From an uncultured Dorea sp. (GTDB taxonomy: Bacteria; Bacillota; Clostridia; Lachnospirales; Lachnospiraceae), in contig CANSLW010000006.1 in the NCBI GenBank assembly GCA_947647815.1, forward strand, positions 1 to 38,073: DNA of 38,073 nucleotides, given 5' to 3'. Each line of letters opens with the position of its first letter. Within the stretch, counting starts at the first letter, position 1. Position numbers and translations under genes: made by a program. The notes beneath the pieces were generated by a model. It had not been told where the DNA came from. It did no database searches and was given only the letters and a program-made list of their open reading frames with translations. Shown here piece after piece: positions 8,290 to 17,500 of this stretch.

Positions 8290-8415
8290 ATGCTTCTGAC
8301 CGGGTATCATGCCTGGTTTTGAAACGGAAATACATAATGAGCATTCCGTTTTCTATATAGCCCGTATATATGGCGGGACATATCTTTAAAAGCAGGCTTT
8401 GATGCCTGCCTTTTT
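8290..8415 (+). promoter_or_regulatory. Structured leader with a terminator-like hairpin upstream of the carboxypeptidase gene
   Basis: Several hairpins follow one another: ACCGGG/CCTGGTT (about 8299-8321), AACGGAA/ATTCCGTT (about 8322-8352), CCCG/CGGG (about 8361-8377), and GCAGGC (8392-8397) with GCCTGC (8404-8409) followed by CTTTTT. The last is an intrinsic-terminator-like structure about 80 nt before the start codon. The leader could be an attenuator or simply carry a second terminator. No known riboswitch consensus was recognised. Confidence 0.4.
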
Positions 8416-8491
8416 CAGGTTTAGAGGCATATTTTAAAAGCAGCTTTATTACAATAGTAGTAATATAAAAGGCTATATGAGGAGTCATTAT

Positions 8492-9052
8492 ATGAAATCA
8501 ATTGCAGCAGTACTGCTAAGTATTTTCTTATGTGTGCAGCCAGTATATGCGATGTCGGTGCGTGAACCAATCTTATATGCGGACGTACAAGAAGATGCCG
8601 GAACATCTGAAGAAGCGGAAGTACAGGAAGAAGTGTCAGATCAGTCAGAAGAACATGCAGAAGAAGAACGGGACAATTCAGGGGGGCAAGAGACTGCAGA
8701 AGATGAGATAGAAAAGATACAGGGTGCAACCACAGAGAATGGAGCGGTACAGGGGGGGATTGATGTCAGCGCGCCATCGGCAATTTTGATGGAATCCTCT
8801 ACAGGACAGATAATTTATGAAAAAGATGCGGATACACAGCGTCCTCCGGCAAGTGTGACCAAGGTTATGACGCTTTTGTTGATATTTGATGCGTTGGAGG
8901 CAGGTAAGATTACGTTAGAAGATGAAGTGACAACTTCGGAATATGCAGCATCTATGGGAGGTTCACAGGTATTCTTAGAACCTGGGGAAGTGCAGACGGT
9001 TGACACGATGATCAAGTGTATTTCTGTGGCAAGTGCTAATGACGCATGTGTG
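8492..9052 (+). pseudogene. D-alanyl-D-alanine carboxypeptidase (peptidase S11), 5' half, cut by the mobile element
   Basis: The product would remove the terminal D-Ala from peptidoglycan stem peptides outside the membrane. The ATG at 8492 has GAGGAG 7 bases upstream and begins a signal peptide (MKSIAAVLLSIFLCVQPVYA); the earlier ATG at 8477 lacks a ribosome site. An acidic linker of about 75 residues leads to the catalytic domain, with nucleophile motif S-V-T-K (from P-A-S-V-T-K-V-M). The host sequence ends in the second active-site motif, S-A-N-D-A-C-V. Beyond 9052 the frame continues through element DNA for 11 residues and stops at 9088. The KTG motif is missing here and lies in the other half at 29028, so this fragment should be inactive. 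Confidence 0.93.
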
Positions 9053-9074
9053 TCGTTAAAAAATGGTAGACAGT
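9021..9074. other. attL: left junction of the 20-kb element
   Basis: The shared 12-bp core GACGCATGTGTG lies at 9041-9052. To its left is carboxypeptidase coding sequence; to its right is element DNA. The element arm (9049-9074) is the inverted-repeat partner, 20 of 26 positions, of the arm in attR (29008-29033). The symmetry centre gives TG (9047-9048) as the likely crossover dinucleotide. Confidence 0.88.
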
Positions 9075-9141
9075 CAGAATGTTTGTAAATAGATTAGATG
9101 TCTTTATAGCTTAAATGGTTTAGAAGGAGGCAGGACAAAGT

Positions 9142-9237
9142 ATGTTCTGGCTCTTTGTGTTGTGTTCAATTTTTAAATTGAAATTGGATACGAGGATGCA
9201 TCTTTTACTGAGAATGATTTTTCTAAAATGCATCTAA
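9142..9237 (+). CDS. Possible 31-residue hydrophobic basic peptide
   Basis: An ATG 11 bases after a perfect AAGGAGG (9124-9130) opens a 31-codon frame (MFWLFVLCSIFKLKLDTRMH onwards) that ends at 9237. The sequence overlaps a palindrome (TTCAATTT/AAATTGAA, 9167-9184) and an imperfect inverted repeat (GATGCAT at about 9196 with ATGCATC at about 9228), so it may instead be regulatory DNA at the element's left end. The rest of 9053-9389 is AT-rich with nothing else recognised. Confidence 0.2.
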   Translation: MFWLFVLCSIFKLKLDTRMHLLLRMIFLKCI

Positions 9238-9389
9238 ATATGCACAAAAAGGCAAAATATGAAAAAAAAGATTAAATTTTTCACAATTCCATAATCTGTC
9301 ATTCTCATGGAGTAGAATATATTTGTAATGTAGAAGTACACGCAACTATCAGTAGTGTGTTAGATTCGCAGAAAAGGAGAGGATGCAAT

Positions 9390-9644
9390 ATGGATTCTGG
9401 AAAGCTGATCAGAAATTTGTATTTAAATTTAATAGAGGAAATGGATGATACAGACGTAATTCATATAGAAATGAAAGAAGAGTTGCTTGGATTACTTAAA
9501 GAGACCGAGAAACAGATGGATGATAATGAATATAAGTTTTACAGAGATAAGATTTTTCAGGCGGCTTCTGTGGGAGAGGAAAAAGGATTCATAAGAGGAT
9601 TCCGGTATGCATTTCAGCTGTTTTTGGGATGTATAAAGGAGTGA
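9390..9644 (+). CDS. Small conserved protein, 84 aa, DUF6809-like C-terminus
   Basis: The start is taken as ATG 9390 (MDSGKLIRNLYLNLIEEMDD) because AAGGAGAGG precedes it; an upstream in-frame TTG at 9357 has no ribosome site. The protein is acidic and helical and ends in G-F-I-R-G-F-R-Y-A-F-Q-L-F-L. The I-R-N-L-Y start and the F-x-x-G-F-R-x-x-x-x-L-F/M end resemble the small DUF6809-type proteins found in clostridial mobile elements, but the match is by memory of the pattern only. It is the leftmost clear gene of the element and is convergent with the repressor gene. Function unknown. Confidence 0.65.
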   Translation: MDSGKLIRNLYLNLIEEMDDTDVIHIEMKEELLGLLKETEKQMDDNEYKFYRDKIFQAASVGEEKGFIRGFRYAFQLFLGCIKE

Positions 9645-9686
9645 CAAGCCAAAAAAACAGTTACAGGAAACGATTGTGATGAAGCA

Positions 9687-9717
9687 AGATGTACGGAAGA
9701 AGGATCTCCGTACATCT
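9687..9717. terminator. Hairpin between convergent genes
   Basis: A perfect 11-bp inverted repeat, AGATGTACGGA (9687-9697) with TCCGTACATCT (9707-9717), lies between the DUF6809-like gene and the repressor stop codon. It has no clear T-tract on either side, so terminator function is inferred from position. Confidence 0.5.
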
Positions 9718-10022
9718 CATAAAGTCTTGAAAAATTCTATAAGGGCAGCTTGTTGAGGTTCTGTGAGCCGTCCGGCTTCTCTTAGAAGATTTTTTTGTTG
9801 TGCAGTCAGGGAAAAATTATCATCATCTGTAGAGAAAAATTGCGAAAGAGAGATGCCGAAAGCAGAGCATATTTTCTCAAGGGATGGGATAGAAGGAACT
9901 ATGTTTTTTCGATACCATGAAGAAATAGTCGACTGGGTTAGTCCAGATTCCTCGGCAAGCTGGTATTCTGTCCAGTTTTTGAGTGTCCTGTAATAAGTAA
10001 TACGTTCTAAGACATCAATCAT
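9717..10022 (-). CDS. XRE-family helix-turn-helix repressor
   Basis: The 101-residue protein has an N-terminal lambda-repressor-type HTH (residues about 6-62: R-T-L-K-N-W-T-E-Y-Q-L-A-E-E-S-G-L-T-Q, then S-T-I-S-S-W-Y as recognition helix, and the S-L-E-K-I-C-S-A-F-G-I-S-L-S-Q-F-F dimerisation helix). The short C-terminal tail (L-T-E-P-Q-Q-A-A-L-I-E-F-F) has no protease domain, so induction by RecA-type autocleavage is not expected. It is divergent from the dynamin operon across a 241-bp region rich in inverted repeats, which suggests that it controls itself and that operon. GGTGGTG precedes the ATG on the minus strand. Confidence 0.88.
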   Translation of the reverse strand: MIDVLERITYYRTLKNWTEYQLAEESGLTQSTISSWYRKNIVPSIPSLEKICSAFGISLSQFFSTDDDNFSLTAQQKNLLREAGRLTEPQQAALIEFFKTL

Positions 10023-10048
10023 AAGTTCACCACCAAAAAAGATATATA

Positions 10049-10109
10049 TCGTTAATATTATTCGAAATATCGTTGTAATTAAATATTTTTTATCGTATAA
10101 TATTAACGA
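10049..10109. promoter_or_regulatory. Inverted-repeat operator, probable XRE repressor site
   Basis: TCGTTAATATTAT (10049-10061) is exactly complementary to ATAATATTAACGA (10097-10109). Two more ATATCG/TATCGT half-sites occur between them (about 10067-10073 and 10091-10096). The cluster sits 30-90 bp upstream of the repressor start, where its own promoter must be. Repressor binding is inferred from position and symmetry. Confidence 0.65.
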
Positions 10110-10117
10110 AAATATTT

Positions 10118-10181
10118 ATGACACAATTTGACATAAAAAATACTACTTTTGAAAAAAATGCAGAATGACATATTGTGTCAT
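10118..10181. promoter_or_regulatory. Second long inverted repeat and promoter region of the dynamin operon
   Basis: ATGACACAATTTGACAT (10118-10134) and ATGACATATTGTGTCAT (10165-10181) are inverted copies matching at 15 of 17 positions, of a different sequence from the neighbouring repeat. A consensus TATAAT follows at 10192-10197 and reads toward the GTPase genes; no good -35 box is present at 17 bp, so the promoter may need an activator bound to these arms. Confidence 0.55.
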
Positions 10182-10263
10182 TGTATTTTTTTATAATTGA
10201 AAATAAGCAACTTGCGGGGGCGTATGAGCCCGAAGTGTGTTATCTAAAGAGGAGGAAAATTAA

Positions 10264-11313
10264 TTGTTTGACAAACTAAATTTTAGCATGAATAAAGTCT
10301 TTCCTACATTGGTGGTTTCTACTATGAGCAGTGGTAAATCTACCTTGATTAATGCGTTAGTGGGAACGGACCTTTTACCAAGCATGAATAGAGCTTGCAC
10401 TGCTCGTGCAGTAGCAATATTAGATAATGATATGAAATCACAATTTGGAATCCACGCTGTGGATAGAGATGGAAACTATTCATTTATCGACAAGGCAACT
10501 AAAAAGGCGGTGATAGATTTTAATAAATCTAATGATGTCACTGAAATGATTATTGAAGGTGAAATAAAGGGAATCAGAAATAGTAAGAAATCTTTGCTTC
10601 TTATTGATACTCCGGGAATTAACAACAGTATGGATCTATCCCATGAGGCTGTGACCAAAAAAGTGTTGGATGATTATCCGGAAGGTTTGATTCTGTATGT
10701 GATCAATGTGCAACAGATTGGAACTTATGATGATAGTTACTTTATGTCTTTAGTTGCACAAAAGTTAAAAGAAAATCATAAATTTAAAATTCTTTTTGCT
10801 GTAAACAAAATGGATCTCATTGATCCGAAAAAAGAAAAGCCAGACGAGCTTATCAAGAACTGTAAGAATTATATTCAGGGGAAAGGGATTGAAAATCCGG
10901 TCATTATTCCGGTGTCCGCAGGCAGTGCGCTGCTATTTAAAAAGGTTTTGTCAGGCTGCAGATTGTCCGAACTTGAAGAAGAAGATTTTATGCGAAGTTA
11001 TAAATACTTCAAACGCGAGGGATATTCATTGCAGGATTATCTGGATATTCCTGAGCGTGGTGGTTTATCGGAATCTATTGATGTGGACGGAATTATATAT
11101 ACCAGAGCTCAAATATATGCGGCTCTTGAAAATACTGGATTATTATTTCTGGAAAAGCAAATTGATGAGACTTTAGTCAGGTCACTAAAAATGACAGCAC
11201 CTAGAATTACAGTAAGGAGGAATGGCACAAGTAAAAGTAACGTATCATCGAACAAGAGTCAGACGATGAAAAAGCAAAATAAAGGAAAAGGAACGAAGAG
11301 AAAGAGAGGATAA
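10264..11313 (+). CDS. Dynamin-like GTPase, short form
   Basis: The 349-residue protein has the dynamin-superfamily G domain: G1 S-T-M-S-S-G-K-S-T (residues 19-27, Ser replacing the usual first Gly), a switch I region with R-A-C-T-A-R-A, G3 D-T-P-G (about residue 118) and G4 N-K-M-D (about 184). The helical middle and effector parts of full-length dynamins are mostly absent. The C-terminal 35 residues are Lys/Arg/Ser/Asn-rich and end in KGKGTKRKRG, which could bind acidic lipid or nucleic acid. The start is TTG 10264, 8 bases after GAGGAGG; the first ATG (10290) would cut into the domain. Four bases separate it from the next, longer GTPase gene. Paired bacterial dynamins act as membrane-remodelling heterodimers; that role is inferred here. 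Confidence 0.85.
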   Translation: MFDKLNFSMNKVFPTLVVSTMSSGKSTLINALVGTDLLPSMNRACTARAVAILDNDMKSQFGIHAVDRDGNYSFIDKATKKAVIDFNKSNDVTEMIIEGEIKGIRNSKKSLLLIDTPGINNSMDLSHEAVTKKVLDDYPEGLILYVINVQQIGTYDDSYFMSLVAQKLKENHKFKILFAVNKMDLIDPKKEKPDELIKNCKNYIQGKGIENPVIIPVSAGSALLFKKVLSGCRLSELEEEDFMRSYKYFKREGYSLQDYLDIPERGGLSESIDVDGIIYTRAQIYAALENTGLLFLEKQIDETLVRSLKMTAPRITVRRNGTSKSNVSSNKSQTMKKQNKGKGTKRKRG

Positions 11314-11317
11314 AACG

Positions 11318-13690
11318 ATGGTCAAGGTACAACTAAATTATAATCCCTACACTGTTAAGACGGAAATCCGCTTAAATGGGAAACTGATAGAGGATAAGGT
11401 ATCTCCTCTGACATATGTTAATAATAAGAGATTACAGGAATGGATTGAACCCAAAGGAAGCTGGCCTGGATTCTTTAAGGCATTGAGGACCAGCAGCGGG
11501 GAAAAACAGGTAGAAATAGAATTTACGGGAACTTTTAGTGATTTTGAAGATTTGGCTTATGCAAAAGACAAATTTGGCAATTGCTTTGATCAAATTAATC
11601 TTATCCATAAGAATAAAGATACAGCGAAAGATGCGGATCCTTATCAAAAAATGGTTAAGCTTCGTGAACTTTATCAGAAATTGCAGGAGGGACCGATTGA
11701 GGAGTTTAAGACTGCAGATATACGGAAAAATTTTGATACGGCGATTAATTCAGATTTTAGGATTGTAATTGTTGCTCCGATGAGCAGTGGAAAATCAACG
11801 CTTATTAATTCCATTATTGGAAGAGATATGCTTCCGGCCGTTAATCAGGCTACAACTGCTGTTATTACGGAGATTAAGGATAATGACCAGTTTGAAGACT
11901 TTATTGTAAATGCAGATGACAAATATGGTAATAATGTAGCAAGAAATAAGAAGGCATCTAAAAAACTGATTTCCGAACTAAATTATAAGAAGGATCCAAA
12001 AGATCCAGAAGGAAAGGAAGCATTGATTCATCTGGTGCAGTTAGAAGGACCGATACCTAATCTTCCTTCAGATATGCTTAATACAGTATTTGTGGATACG
12101 CCGGGAGGAAATAATTCTCAGAATACGGAGCATGAGGAGATGATGGATGCGGCTATTAATGATGAAAATAAAAGCCTTATTCTTTATGTTTTTAACGGTG
12201 CGCAGCTTGGTACAAATGATAGTAATATTATCCTTAAGAAAATTGCAAACGCAATGCAGAATAGTACAAATGGAAAACAGTCGAGAGATCGTTTCCTTTT
12301 TGTTGCAAATAGAATGGATGAATTTGATGTATCAGAAGAACCCTATGAGGAAGTGATAGAGAATACGATACTTCCACAACTTGCGTCAAATGGCATTACA
12401 GAACCCAATCTCTTTCTGGCATCGGCACAGACTGCCAAGTTAATAAGAATGGTTACCGGCGGGGAAGAATTATCAGAGACTGAGGAAGAGGATCTTGAAA
12501 AGCTTGTAAAGCGTTTCAACAGAGCTACTCGTATGCTTCCTAAATATGCATCATTGAATTCCTCAGATAGAGACAAGCTTATTGCGGATGCAGAAAAATT
12601 CGCAAGTGCCGGGAAAGAAGCAGAAAGTATTAAGGAAGCTGAAAAATATAAGTATAAAGCAGCTGAGATTAACAGTGGTATTCCGGCAATCGAAATGGCT
12701 ATCAGAGAATACTTGCAGAAGTATGCCATTGCTATCAAGATTAAGACGGTTCATGACACCTTTATGAAAAAGGTGATGGAAAGAAATATGATTGATAACT
12801 GTGAAGCTGAGTGGGCAAGATCACAGGAAAGTTTTGACGCAGTAAAGAAAGAGCTTCAAGAAAAGCGTGATAAATGTGATCACAGCGAAAAACTTCAGGA
12901 GTTCAGAGATAAGGTTGATGAGATTAAATTAGATATTAAACCTATCAAAACAGAGCAGGCAAAAGTGAACAGAAGAATTGATAAGCTTGTAGGAAGTGCA
13001 AAAGATAAAGTAAAGTTAGAGGAAGCAGAGTATATTCTTACTTTATTCAAACACAATCTTGAGGATATCGGCGAGGATGCGCAGGTGGCATTAGATAATG
13101 CTCTCAATAATGGAGTAAGGAAAACCTGCCAGGGCATTGTTGAGGAGTATGCGGAATATATAAGAGAATTAGATTCGGATGGAGCCTTTAATATCGGCAG
13201 TTATGATATTAAGCAGACCAACAGCTTTGAGGCATTTAATCTTGATAAGGCAGAAGATATGCTTCAGGATAGTAAGTATGTTACGGAGGAAGAAGTCAAA
13301 GTTGGAGAGAGAACAGTCAAGAAAAGAGGGTTCTTTGCGGCAATTGCCAGAGTATTTGGCGGCGGATATGAGACAGTAGGAGTCTATGAAGATCAGAAGT
13401 TTGTCGCGTTAAAACAATTGATCCAGGATCAGGTTACAGAGGTGCAGCACTCTTTTGATAAAGAAATGAATGAAGCTGTGAAAGATACGGAGAAAAAGGT
13501 TGATAAGCTTAAAAGGACAACGATGTCTAAGCTTGAGGGACTTGACAAAATGATAGCCGATCTGATTGCTGAGATTGATAAGATGCTTATCAGTCAGGAG
13601 GAGCTCAAAGCAAAGGTTGAAGCCAATGCAGAGAAGGGGCAGTGGATTAAAGACTTTATCAGTCAGGTAGATGATTTACTTACAATATAG
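11318..13690 (+). CDS. Dynamin-like GTPase, long form with coiled-coil C-terminus
   Basis: The 790-residue protein begins with an unrecognised domain of about 120 residues, then a dynamin G domain: G1 A-P-M-S-S-G-K-S-T (residues 153-161), switch I with Q-A-T-T-A-V, G3 D-T-P-G-G (about 259) and G4 as N-R-M-D (about 331). Residues about 480-790 are helical and highly charged with coiled-coil character, interrupted by a Gly/aromatic patch (R-G-F-F-A-A-I-A-R-V-F-G-G-G-Y, about residue 670) that could be a membrane-contact loop. The preceding short GTPase has the same M-S-S-G-K-S-T loop, so the two probably work as a pair. It ends 12 bp before the membrane-anchored gene. No viral or eukaryotic GED domain is recognisable. 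Confidence 0.87.
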   Translation: MVKVQLNYNPYTVKTEIRLNGKLIEDKVSPLTYVNNKRLQEWIEPKGSWPGFFKALRTSSGEKQVEIEFTGTFSDFEDLAYAKDKFGNCFDQINLIHKNKDTAKDADPYQKMVKLRELYQKLQEGPIEEFKTADIRKNFDTAINSDFRIVIVAPMSSGKSTLINSIIGRDMLPAVNQATTAVITEIKDNDQFEDFIVNADDKYGNNVARNKKASKKLISELNYKKDPKDPEGKEALIHLVQLEGPIPNLPSDMLNTVFVDTPGGNNSQNTEHEEMMDAAINDENKSLILYVFNGAQLGTNDSNIILKKIANAMQNSTNGKQSRDRFLFVANRMDEFDVSEEPYEEVIENTILPQLASNGITEPNLFLASAQTAKLIRMVTGGEELSETEEEDLEKLVKRFNRATRMLPKYASLNSSDRDKLIADAEKFASAGKEAESIKEAEKYKYKAAEINSGIPAIEMAIREYLQKYAIAIKIKTVHDTFMKKVMERNMIDNCEAEWARSQESFDAVKKELQEKRDKCDHSEKLQEFRDKVDEIKLDIKPIKTEQAKVNRRIDKLVGSAKDKVKLEEAEYILTLFKHNLEDIGEDAQVALDNALNNGVRKTCQGIVEEYAEYIRELDSDGAFNIGSYDIKQTNSFEAFNLDKAEDMLQDSKYVTEEEVKVGERTVKKRGFFAAIARVFGGGYETVGVYEDQKFVALKQLIQDQVTEVQHSFDKEMNEAVKDTEKKVDKLKRTTMSKLEGLDKMIADLIAEIDKMLISQEELKAKVEANAEKGQWIKDFISQVDDLLTI

Positions 13691-13702
13691 GAGGGTATTA
13701 GG

Positions 13703-14236
13703 ATGTTTACACCAGGCAAAATGCTGCAGAATCATATAAATGCACAGCCAAGAGATATGTTTGATATTATTGGGGCGTTGATGGGATATATCAATGCAGA
13801 TCCACAGTTTAAGACAAGTGAGTTTGATCAGGCTGTTCAGTATGTATTGGCGCACGGAGTCACGGAGAAGGAATTGTTTGCAGAATTTGACGATAACATT
13901 GAATTAGAAGAAGATGCGGCAAAATGGGATGAAGAATATTATTCATTTGCGAGAGTCTATCTGAAGGATAATTTTTGTAAAAAACGCATTGAACATGTGA
14001 AGGCGGTGGCTGGAAAACTTTATCCAAAGGTTGCAGTGCCTAAAACAGCGCCGCAGCAGGAGAGAAGGCCGAGTCAGGCAGCGCCGCAGACAGGAGGTAC
14101 ACAGTCTACCGGAAAAAAAACTCAAAGCCAGCAGTTCAAGACAAGCAAAAACAGCTTAACTTCAACCACATTGATAATCATGCTCCTAATTATTGTCCTG
14201 CTGGCAGTAGTGGTAGTAAGAATGTTAACAAAGTAA
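13703..14236 (+). CDS. Tail-anchored membrane protein of the dynamin operon, 177 aa
   Basis: Residues 1-110 form a soluble helical domain with an acidic centre (FAEFDDNIELEEDAAKWDEE). Residues about 112-150 are a Pro/Gln/Ser/Lys-rich linker, and residues about 154-174 are a single strongly hydrophobic segment (TLIIMLLIIVLLAVVVVRML) ending in T-K, i.e. a C-terminal anchor with most of the protein in the cytoplasm. It could recruit the GTPases or ATPase to the membrane. AGGAGG at about 13690 supports the ATG. At 14113-14120 the linker contains eight A residues in the phase of a -1 slippery site, with AGGAGG 15 nt upstream; a -1 shift leads into a long open frame ending at 14571 and would replace the anchor by a Cys-rich tail. 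No named family recognised. Confidence 0.75.
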   Translation: MFTPGKMLQNHINAQPRDMFDIIGALMGYINADPQFKTSEFDQAVQYVLAHGVTEKELFAEFDDNIELEEDAAKWDEEYYSFARVYLKDNFCKKRIEHVKAVAGKLYPKVAVPKTAPQQERRPSQAAPQTGGTQSTGKKTQSQQFKTSKNSLTSTTLIIMLLIIVLLAVVVVRMLTK

Positions 14237-14571
14237 GGAATCATACACCAAATGATGAAACCGATACTGTCAGAATAAATAAGAAGCCCGGGGCAACAGT
14301 TAAGAGTAGTGAATCTAAGGCGAAGTCTTGGAAGCTGGATTATAACAATAGTTCACATTGTTGCAATAAGAGAAAATATAAAGAATGTGTAAAATGTATA
14401 GCAAATAAGATAGATTGCATACATTATGATATATTGAAAAAAAAGAATGGAACTAATATACCTGTTTGTAAGTATAGATACAATGTCAAAAAGGAAAAAC
14501 AACAACAATGGAAGCTTGATATTGAAAATACAGAAGAAATGATGTTCTACGAAAGAAGGAGAACCAAGTGA
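14120..14571 (+). other. Open frame without a start codon: probable -1 frameshift extension of the anchor gene
   Basis: Frame 1 is open from 14044 to the TGA at 14569-14571 but contains no ATG, GTG or TTG before a TTG at 14434 that lacks a ribosome site. The TGA overlaps the ATG of the next gene (TGATG), the usual sign of a translated upstream cistron. From 14240 on, outside the overlapping gene, about 110 codons stay open in AT-rich DNA. The encoded stretch has seven Cys (H-C-C, then C-V-K-C, D-C, V-C) and two W-K-L-D motifs, and is basic. Entry is best explained by slippage at A-AAA-AAA (14113-14119), giving a product of about 289 residues. A decayed gene or a sequence error in the A tract is the alternative. 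Confidence 0.6.
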
Positions 14572-17500
14572 TGGAAGAATTAGTGATGGACCAAGGGGAA
14601 CGCTCTCTTGATATAAGAGAGATTTCACAGCTTGACAGTGCTTTTGCCTTGGCGGATAATATAGTGACCAAGAACTATCTGGCTAAGGTTGATAATTATA
14701 AAATATTAGATACAACAGAATTATTTGATACAGTTCCGCTGTATGAACATGCGAGCCTATTCAGGGTGAAAAAACTTGTTTATGACCGTAATGAAAATAA
14801 TCTGCAGAAGCTGGTGAATACATATGCTTCTACATTGGGATTTCATAGCAGTATTGTTATGATCATCAACAGTAATGGAAAAGAGGTAGAGTTATATTTA
14901 GGTACTACAGGTGCAAAAAATATAGATTCCGCCAGGGCGGGAGCTGAAGCTCTTGCAAGTAATTTGATCGGGAATTTCCCGGGAAGTCTGTCCGATTTTG
15001 ACGAGATTGCACTGGATAATTCTCCTCTGGAGGCGTTGATGAACAGTTGTACGAAGGATTTGTACACCAGTATATCAAGTGTGTCAGGAGTAGGGGCTCC
15101 AAGAGAAAAAGATGATGTGGCAAATGAAAACTATATTCAGGGGATAGAGAAGATGATTGATACCATGCAGGGCACTGCATTTTCCGCAGTTTTTATTGCC
15201 AATATTCTCAATATGGATCAACTTGCAGATATAAGAGCAGAATATGAGCTGCTGTATTCAAAACTAGTTCCTTTTTTAAAAAGTGAATTATCGTTTAACG
15301 AAAGTTCAGCCGATGGCGTAACAAAAACTTTGTCAGAATCTTTAAGTACGACGCTTACAAAAAGCAAGTCTTCTTCATTATCGGCGGGGACTACAGAAAG
15401 TACATCTCATACAGAGGGACATGCCGTGACAAACACTGATACTGTGAACGTGAGTCATACGGAAGGATTAAGTCAGGGAACTCGTTTGGGAGCAGACGGT
15501 ACTGGAATTAACACTGGCCATCAAAGCTCAACAACTGTCGGATATTCTCATAGCTTATCCAGGACAAAGAGCTGGTCTGACACAACAACTTTTGGAACAA
15601 CAAAGACTCAGACCAATACCATCGGTGATTCTGAAGCAAAAGGAGAGATAAAGAGTATTGCAGACGGAAAAACTTTTACTGAAACAACCGGAAGAAGCCT
15701 GCAGATTTCTTACATGAATAAGACTGTCCAAAATCTGCTTGACCGTATTGACGAACAGTTAGAACGACTGAAAGAAGGCGAAAATTACGGAATTTTTGCT
15801 AATGCTGCATACTTCCTTGCCGCAGATCCCATGGCTTCTAAAATGGCGGCGAGTTCATATAAGGGGTTAATAAATGGAAATTGTACGCATGTAGAAAGCG
15901 CACATATCAATTCATGGCAGGATGAATACAGTGTTAAAATCATAAAAAAATATCTGAAAAAACTGCAGCATCCGGTCTTTCTGCTTTCTGACAACAACGA
16001 GATTACTCCGGTATCTATTGTAAGCGGAAGAGAACTGGCAGTGCAATTTGGTCTTCCAAGAAAGTCAATTCCAGGTGTATCTATAGTTGAAACGGCTGCA
16101 TTTGGCAGAAATATAGAGATTGATCTTAAGAAAAAGCATCGTCTTATCGAGATAGGTAATCTCTATCATATGGGACGTGACGAAGAAGGCGCAAATGGAA
16201 AAATACCGGTCAAGTTGGATATGGACAGTCTGACGATGCATACCTTTATTACAGGCTCTACAGGTAAAGGAAAATCTAATGCTATTTATTCTCTGTTAGA
16301 AAGAGTATTAGAACAAAATCAACATACTGACGGAGCAGGTAAAGTTACCTTTTTGGTTATTGAGCCTGCAAAAGGAGAATACAAGGATAAGTTTGGACAT
16401 TATAAAAATGTAATGGTATATGGAACCAATAAGAAAAAGATGGATTTGTTAAGGATTAATCCATTTAGCTTTCCGGATGATGTACATGTACTTGAGCATA
16501 TTGACAGACTTGTTGAAATTTTTAATGTATGCTGGCCTATGTATGCGGCAATGCCTGCCGTACTGAAGGATGCTATCGAAAGATCGTATATTAATGCCGG
16601 ATGGGATCTTACGGAGTCGGAGTGCAGATATGCTGAAAGATTTGGAAGAAATCTGTATCCGTCATTTATCGATGTATTAAAGATGATAAATATCGTAATG
16701 GAAGAATCCAGGTACTCGTCAGACAGTAAAGGTGATTATATAGGAGCCTTATGTACCCGGGTAAAATCTCTTACAAATGGTATTTACGGCCAGATATTTA
16801 CATCAGACGAACTGTCGGCAGGGGAGTTGTTTGATTCAAATGTAATTGTAGACCTTAGCCGAGTGGGTTCTGTTGAGACCAAATCCTTGATTATGGGACT
16901 TCTGGTGATGAAAATGCAGGAATACAGAATGGCTGTTCATGTTGAAAATAATAATGGTCTTAAGCATTTGACTGTATTGGAAGAAGCACATAATCTGCTC
17001 AAGCGTACATCTTCAGATCAAAGTTCAGATTCATCAAATTTATTGGGTAAATCGGTAGAAATGCTTGCCAATTCTATTGCAGAAATGCGAACATATGGCG
17101 AAGGATTTGTGATTGCCGATCAGGCACCGGGACTTTTGGATATGGCAGTGATCCGCAATACGAACACCAAAATCATTTTGGGATTACCGGATATGTCAGA
17201 TAGGGAATTGGTAGGACGGGCAGCTTCATTGAATGACAATCAGATAGTAGAGTTGTCAAAACTAAAAACAGGCGTGGCGGCAGTATATCAAAACAATTGG
17301 TTAGAGCCTGTTCTTTGTCATATCCATCCTTGCAGGAAAGACGAGGAGGTTTATTCACCAAATAAATTGATAAAAAGAGAAAACGATAATCTCATTCGTG
17401 CAGAGATAATAGATTATCTGATGCTTCCGGCTCCGAAAAAATTAGAACTGGACAGCAATAGGATCGCCAAGTTAGAGCAATCTGTATATAAGCTGCAAAT

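Noticed and set aside
14434..14571. Independent 45-residue gene from TTG 14434
   Set aside because: No ribosome site, and the open, protein-like frame continues far upstream of this codon, which a separate gene would not explain.
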